Assembly (NCBI GenBank): GCA_949152475.1
Contig: OX424568.1
Location: forward strand, 27,751,667-27,815,666
Direction: 5' to 3'
Source: Terebella lapidaria
Lineage: Eukaryota; Annelida; Polychaeta; Terebellida; Terebellidae
DNA length: 64,000 bases
The notes under the pieces were generated by a model. It saw nothing but the letters and a program-made list of their open reading frames with translations, was not told where the DNA came from and made no database searches. Position 1 is the first letter of the stretch. Every line of letters starts with the position of its first letter. Below, piece by piece: positions 58,171 to 64,000 of the stretch. A program made the translations under genes and the position numbers.

Positions 58171-59819
58171 AGCATAACTACTGATTATCTTACACATATC
58201 TCCAACCGTGCTATCGAAGAATGGCTTCCTGTCGCATGTTCCTTCTCTAACGATTCAGTTGTCGAAATGCCACGAGAGGTTTTTGTGTGCAAACTCACAT
58301 GTTAGCTCAGAAGACACAGACTATTTCCACTTACTCAAGCTTGGGGGAAAAAACGCCCCAAAGAATGTTGCACCCCAAGTGTTGGAGCTCTAAACTGAAA
58401 TGTTCCCGGTTGTTGGATTTCAAAAATGTCATACACTTCTATCGAATGTCGTGCTTTGAAGTGCACCACAGGTGAACGTGTTATAATCGACACCCATAAA
58501 TAAGAGCCACCAGCATTCCTCATATAGCGGGTTTTCCTGCTTTCGTTTCGTCACAAAACCGCGAATCACATCCTTGAGTTAGCACGGCTTTTCTATTGAT
58601 GTATTACTATATACCAGACTCTGGTATTATCCAGATAATATTTGCTGTACTTTCATTTTTGTTTTCTCTCACTTCGTATGCCTGATATGACTTTCTGTCC
58701 CCGGACTATGAGATTGGATAACGGACCCTGTTTTGTTTGCTCGGAATACTTAATACTGGGTATTGATTCCACGTCTATTGTTATTGGAAGGGTGATACTT
58801 CAAACACTACACAAGAACATCGTCTTAATAAGAAATGTACCCGTACATTGATTGATGTATTTATTCGAGACATATTACATGATATATTTACATTCCATTG
58901 CACTATATGTTGCATACAGCCTCGGGACACACAAGTCTAGAGACTGTCATCGCCCTTAGGGCTAGTTGTGTGCCCCTCAAAATCCACATATGTACATTAT
59001 AGCTGGCCTTCAATGATTGAACTTAACGGTGTCACATGTTGACGAAACACAAAACAATCACCTCCTATACCAAGCATGAGATACATGTATAAGCAATATG
59101 TCACTGCAAATAGTCATGATAATCAAATATTACAAAGATAACTTTCTGGTAGTATGATCATAAGACAAAATTTTATTGATTCGTTGCATTGATTATGCAC
59201 TTAACGCAACTACCCTCGATGTTGGCACTATTTTTTCCAAACCGAATTTTAGTGCAACACATCTACTACAAGATAATAAAACTTTTGACATTGATTTTGA
59301 CGATTACAGTCCGTCCGAATTGTCTTTTCATCCGTTTTAACCCCCATTTTATGCCAGTGTTGTTTATAAACAAACGAGGTGTATTCATCAAACTGGAATG
59401 TAAACAAATGTCCAAATTGCCCTTAGAAGTTTTCCGATTCATATCTGCATATATAACGTAGATATGAGATAATAATCAATGATATACGGTGATGTGCGTG
59501 GAATCGTCAGTCCAGCTTGCACTTTTACATGTATGCTTTGTTTACATTTGCCTGTGATGAGTGCAGTTCCTGTATTTACGCGTGAACCGCCTCTTCAAAT
59601 GAGCAAACTTTCCTGAAGAACTGGTTGTAGTCATAACATTTGATGTGATTACGTCTGATTCAGTTATTTTCACATGTTCAACATGAAATATAGTTTTCGA
59701 AAAAAAAACAATGCCTGTTTTCGAAGGCAGTTGCTTTAAAAAGAAATGCACCAGCCATCAGTGGTGGCTTGCACAGAGATAGTCAATTTGACTTACGTAT
59801 ATCTCTCTATTAATTTGTA
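58171..59819. other. Non-coding stretch
   Basis: Nothing beyond AT-rich sequence. Short frames near 58642-58851 and 59189-59461 have no domain. Confidence 0.4.
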
Positions 59820-61110
59820 ATTATTTTTTCATATGGCCGTCTATTATCCGAATGTCAATCCACGTTTTAGACAAGAATAAATATGGAATTGAGTTTTGCA
59901 AAATGACGCTTTAGTTGGAACAGAAGTATTAGTAACAACAAAGAGAACTTTCATCACGAATGGATAGCTTTTAATATAATTTGCAGAAATGATCGGCAAA
60001 GTACAACTTCGCTCAAGTCCTCTCACTTCCATTTAATAAATCTTGAAGCGTAAATACACATTAACATCAGACATATTAACATCAAGTGTGATTCGTATGA
60101 CCTAATTAGGTGGAACATTCATCAGAATTTTGTGAAAATTGCCCATGAACAATGTAACGTTCGACGGCCACGGCGGACAGGGCGCACGCGGCGGGCGTCG
60201 TAATCACTGGAACTACAACCAGGTAACAGTCCGTCCAGATGAGTCCGGCCGTCATACATCACATCATAACACATCATAATCACCATCACCATACAACATA
60301 TACATTAGTTATGGCAATGTAGCCGTGTGTGGAGCCTGAGATGCCATGGGAGCGGCACCACAGAACTCGCGCACGTGGGCATGTTGCTGGCCGGCCTCGC
60401 CGATGGCACTGCCGCAGGGATAGAACCCTGGACAGCCCGATGGTCTGCCAGAGCCTGTGTCACACCATCCCAGGGCGAGGGACCTGTGATCCAGGGACGA
60501 GCCCCGAGTGAGCGACGGTCCCCCTCCTGGGCCCCCTATTGGAAGTCGTCCCTGAGGCCTTATGGGCCTCCCCAGCCGAACAGGGACAAGGAGCACATGG
60601 CGTGAGCTCACCTGTCGTGCTCTCGCTCTGTGACAACTCCGGACACACAAAGTGCGGCCACAGTATTTATAGTAGAGTCGTGAGCACGAGAGATGACGTA
60701 AAGCCATTGTCACAGTATAGTGGATCGATTAAAGACAATACGTCACTATTAGCGTGCTTCGAATGTGAAGTGGCCAGAAACAAGAGTAGTGTTTACAAAG
60801 AATCTCCTACCGTGATCTTTGGGCAAAATCGCCACAAATAGCCCGGGGGCATAGCATGTATCTTTCCTAATCTTGATATTCATTCACATGCACAATACAT
60901 TGTATATTCTGGTGCCATAAGTTCTCAAATGGTCCGTACGAGTTGCAAAAGACCTCTGGTGAAAATATTACCTCCTTATTATTAACAAATGTGTGCCTGG
61001 TTTTGACCACTTATTGGACAATATTGAAATAATTGTGAGGTAAATTTGTTCAAAAATTTGAATAAAGAACTTTGTATCATTATTTTAATAAATAATGTTC
61101 TATCAAAAAT
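59820..61110. repeat. Low-copy duplicated block, copy 2, interrupted by a GC-rich insert
   Basis: Copy of 57260-58170. An insert of about 690 bp (about 60147-60836) lies between CCCATGA and TAGCCCGGGGG, where copy 1 reads CCCATGATTAGCCC without interruption. Confidence 0.55.
60147..60836. mobile_element. GC-rich insert with LTR-like fossil
   Basis: The right 381 bp (60456-60836) start TGTGTCACACCATCCCAGG and end GGGCAAAATCGCCACA, matching the LTR-like fragment at 26448-26688. A TATA-like TATTTATAG is at about 60663. The left 300 bp are GC-rich and could be leftover internal sequence. It is broken and carries no recognisable retroviral gene. The family and age are undetermined, though divergence from the other copy suggests it is not recent. 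Confidence 0.45.
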
Positions 61111-61510
61111 TAACCCAATGGCCAAGAAAGTTTACCTGAGAAATTTATAGTGATCGTTCACAAGTGTTTTTATCATTTAAATTACCATTTTGACCTTTCA
61201 ATGTTAGTCGAGGCCAAAATCAAGGTACATATTTGAATATTTCATACTCGAGCTCTATCTTGAAGTGCTCTTGGCTTTACCCCCATACAGCTCCCATCAT
61301 GAAGGAAAAGTGGATGAAACACCAAACATTTTCCGAACAATGACGAAAAAAAAGTTGTGTTTTTTGGCTGGAAATGGCTCAAAACAGATTGTGACCTAAT
61401 CTTGGACCGAACCTTTTTTTCGCCGACCCTTTGAAAAATCATAATGGCCGCCACATACAGACCGGCAGTTGAAGAACAAAGAAACTCATACACCTCACGA
61501 GGGTACATTT
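61111..61510 (-). repeat. Degraded TAGG...CTA element fragment
   Basis: The start AATTAACCCAATGGCCAAG and AAAGTTTACCTGAG resemble a mutated right tip of the family (as at 27429). The interior matches the ~450 bp module (CAGCTCCCATCATGAAGGAAA, AATGGCCGCCACA, TACACCTCACGAGGGTACAT). The left hairpin tip is missing. Confidence 0.6.
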
Positions 61511-63180
61511 ACAGTCCTGTGCATCAATCGGAAAAATAGAATAGAAAATGACAACCAAAGTCTAAACATCACTACTACCTTTATATTGGACTCTTGTATT
61601 AAGCAGAAAATATTTGCTTAATATAAAACTTACTCGATTACACTTACACGATTATTTGCATCGATTACGACTTAATCTGGAAATGTATGAGTCATCAACG
61701 GTGGATGGAACAGAAAATTTTAATTAATTTCAATATTTTTTGCTCAAAAAGCGGACCTATATATGTATGTCCATTATCCAAATGTCAATCCACTTATTGG
61801 ACAAAAATTCAATATAGAACTGAGCTTTTCAAAATGGGACAGCAAGTGGAATATCCCGTCAGCAAGATAGCTGACACCACTGAAAAGGAAACATCCCCAC
61901 AGTATCAAATTCACCATTTGTGAAAGACAATTTATATCGGAAGCTAATGGGGAAATTATCTATCATTGCCCAAGCCATTAGGCGTTGGTCACCAGAACTA
62001 ACCTAAAATAATCACTGGTGCACAGCCATATGAACATACTCCTAGCCGCCGTGTTCCAAGCAAGGTTTTCATGAGGATGTACGTATATGTAGATAAGAAA
62101 CAACTTCCAAATTCACTCGTCAGTAAGCCGAAACCATACTCTTCAATTTTGGTGCAGTTTGCTCGCAAAAGCAATGTGCTAATTCATTGTTATTTTCCGA
62201 ATTTAGTTTAGCTGGTGTTGTCTGCTATATCCAAAACATGTTTTGTGGGGCATAGGTTATGACGCTGTCAGTCTGCTAGCCCCAAGTCGAAATACTATCA
62301 ATATGTTACTTAAGATTTGTGAAAAAAATATGGTAAAAGCTATGATGTAAATTTCGATGCAAGCTCGATTATTGATCTTCAACGGAGCTAATTCTGCTAA
62401 TATTAGTCTGAGCGGAAATGTCCTGAAAACGTCAAATGAGGCCATAGATTTGGGACATCCCATTGGTATGAACTGTATTAATATTACAATCAATAGAGCA
62501 GTGAGCGACATATATCATCGATCAAGCTTTGCTGCCTTAAGGCTCAGCAGTTGTAATTCTGAGGTTATTAATAAGTCATTCATGATTCAAACGTTTTGTA
62601 CTGCATACAATAACAGTGCCTTGTGGAAGATTCACAATAATAATGTCAACCGACTGTAAACAGTAAGGAATAGGATATACCATGAAAAACTCATGGGATG
62701 GTTTTGACACATCTATTGAGTGGTTTAAATATTGAATTTGATCTTTTGAATGGGTTTCTCACATCCTATCATAAAGCGTGTAAAAGTCAAATTTATATTG
62801 TCAGAATGTGCTGTATCCCATCTCGATACACCTGTGGCTGTCAGGTGTAGGCGGGAGGCTGTCAGGCGGGAGGTTCTTATTGTATAAATTACATGGATGA
62901 CGATCCTGTATTTGAATATGATCTTCTCCCACTATAACGGTTTCTGATGCAGAAATTTGCATGCGAATCAGACTGTCAGATCTACGGTGAAATCACTCGA
63001 GAATTGTGTCTAATGAGAGACGGGTTGATGACTGCAGTGTTTGATTGGGGATAAAATTGATACATTTATATATGGCATGTGCACTGGGTGACAAGTGTTT
63101 TGCTGGCACCATCATCATTACAACACAATTGTGACCATTTTGTATTGTTTCTGAATTGTATTTGTATGATGCTTATAGAT
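61511..63180. other. Non-coding stretch with low-copy repeats
   Basis: 61690-61870 resembles 59806-59940 (shared TTATCC(A/G)AATGTCAATCCAC), and 61980-62190 resembles 54930-55080. The 100-residue frame at 62357-62659 has no domain. Short GGCGGGAGG repeats lie at 62840-62875. A GA run and a small hairpin (TTGCCCTC/GAGGGCAA) at about 63197-63232 precede the next gene. Confidence 0.45.
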
Positions 63181-63254
63181 ATATAATATATTTATAGAGA
63201 GAGAGAGTTTGCCCTCATTTTTTCGAGGGCAACAACTGGCCCAAAGCTACCTTC

Positions 63255-64000
63255 ATGAAGTTGGTGATAATGCAACAGGAAAATGACAACGTGATAATGC
63301 AACAGGAAAATGAGATTTTGAAAGCAGTTAGAGGTACGGGAGAGTACCGACTGCAAGAAGATTTCAATCATCTTCATGTCGATCCTAAAACATGGGATCA
63401 AATGACGACGGAACAAAAAAGGAAGAAAGCCAACAAATTTCTTCAACCTAACATGGAAAGTGTATTCGCTCATCAGCCAACAATACACACCAAACAACTG
63501 AGCATAGAGCCCCAGGATTTCAAAAGCCAATTGTCAAACCTGCCCCTATCAACGGTGAGCAATATTTGGAACGTTGCCGCAGCAATATTGTCAAAACCAG
63601 GCTCAATTCAAGAGTTGGAGAGAGGAACCTGTGTAATGCAGGATGATGCCGCCTTTGTTGTCCGTTTGAAGGGTAACGGAACTACACAGTGTCACTGCAA
63701 AACGTATCAACAAGTTACATTGTGCGAGCATATCCTTGTGGTACCTGATACCAAAGATATGCTCGCAGCGACTTTGTCCAATTACACCTCAAGTACAAAG
63801 AGCGTCCTCCAAAAAGACAACCAAAATCAACCGGAGAGAAGAGAACAAAAAACCTAGAAAAGGTAGACCAGCGAAGAGGCGTGTTGCGATAACAGAAGAA
63901 ATAACAAGTGACCCTTCACCACATCATTTCCAAAACACAGAAATATATGATAATGATGAACCATTCATTATTATTTTAGTCCAAGATGTAGCCAAACTCA
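63255..64000 (+). CDS. SWIM zinc-finger protein, probably transposon-derived (partial)
   Basis: The open frame from 63255 to a TAG at 63855-63857 has a short internal repeat (VIMQQENDN, VIMQQENEI), a region LPLSTVSNIWNVAAAILSKP, then a SWIM-type zinc finger TQCHCKTYQQVTLCEHILVV (CxC...CxH). Past the finger, another frame continues without a stop to the window edge and includes basic RKGRPAKRR, an AT-hook-like motif. One frame shift near 63785-63850 is therefore likely, or a splice I cannot see. SWIM proteins of this layout are common in animal genomes as stray parts of DNA transposons (MULE- and Kolobok-like). The true start may be further upstream, because the frame is open before the first Met. 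The 3' end is outside the window. Confidence 0.6.

Noticed and set aside
60309-60713. 134-residue minus-strand frame as a protein gene
   Set aside because: It lies across the GC-rich LTR-like insert. Shared words with the frame at 26379-26687 reflect the shared non-coding repeat.

Overview
The window is AT-rich, intron-bearing metazoan DNA. I infer a lophotrochozoan, most likely a mollusc. The evidence is animal-type neuroligin exons with GT..AG borders, a tRNA-derived SINE, many MITEs, and THAP, YqaJ and pogo transposons; nothing prokaryotic is seen. The species cannot be fixed from sequence alone.

The backbone is a degenerated, segmentally duplicated neuroligin-like locus on the + strand. 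A block carrying neuroligin exons (esterase-like core, then stalk) occurs three times: about 3578-8300, 22106-22570 continued at 31701-34925, and 34925-39407. An upstream non-coding block (1-2095, again at 19030-22095) and a downstream block (8330-8670 plus 11800-13710, again at 50160-52200) are each present twice. The first two neuroligin copies are clearly broken. The third keeps some intact exons and leads to the transmembrane and cytoplasmic end at 47103-47532, which ends in a PDZ-ligand-like STVV. It too carries stops and a frame break.

Two large DNA transposons sit in this backbone, and both can be delimited exactly from target duplications. (1) 22571-31698 is an ISL2EU/IS4EU-type element (AT duplication). 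It carries a THAP plus DDE transposase remnant on + and a convergent SAP-SWIM-YqaJ nuclease gene on -. (2) 39408-47100 is a 7.7 kb pogo-like element (TA duplication) inserted in the neuroligin stalk exon. Its minus-strand gene joins a DDD transposase to an OTU cysteine-protease-like domain, and it contains a nearly perfect 1633 bp tandem duplication.

Smaller elements include a family with TAGG...CTA ends and hairpin tips (9074-11650, 19987-21502, 27429-28451). Its internal arrays are rich in nuclear-receptor half sites. There are also TA-flanked MITEs (440-1003, 13357-13528, 29508-29707), a TTAA-flanked piggyBac-like MITE (35937-36210), a hAT-like element built of tandem repeats (53616-54749), LINE 3' tails, a SINE, LTR-like fossils, and a GC-rich CCTCCGCA array (29712-30700). 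The right edge (63255 onward) starts another SWIM zinc-finger gene, probably transposon-related. The remaining DNA (about 13.7-19 kb, 48.5-50.1 kb, 52.2-53.6 kb, 55-63 kb) shows no convincing gene.
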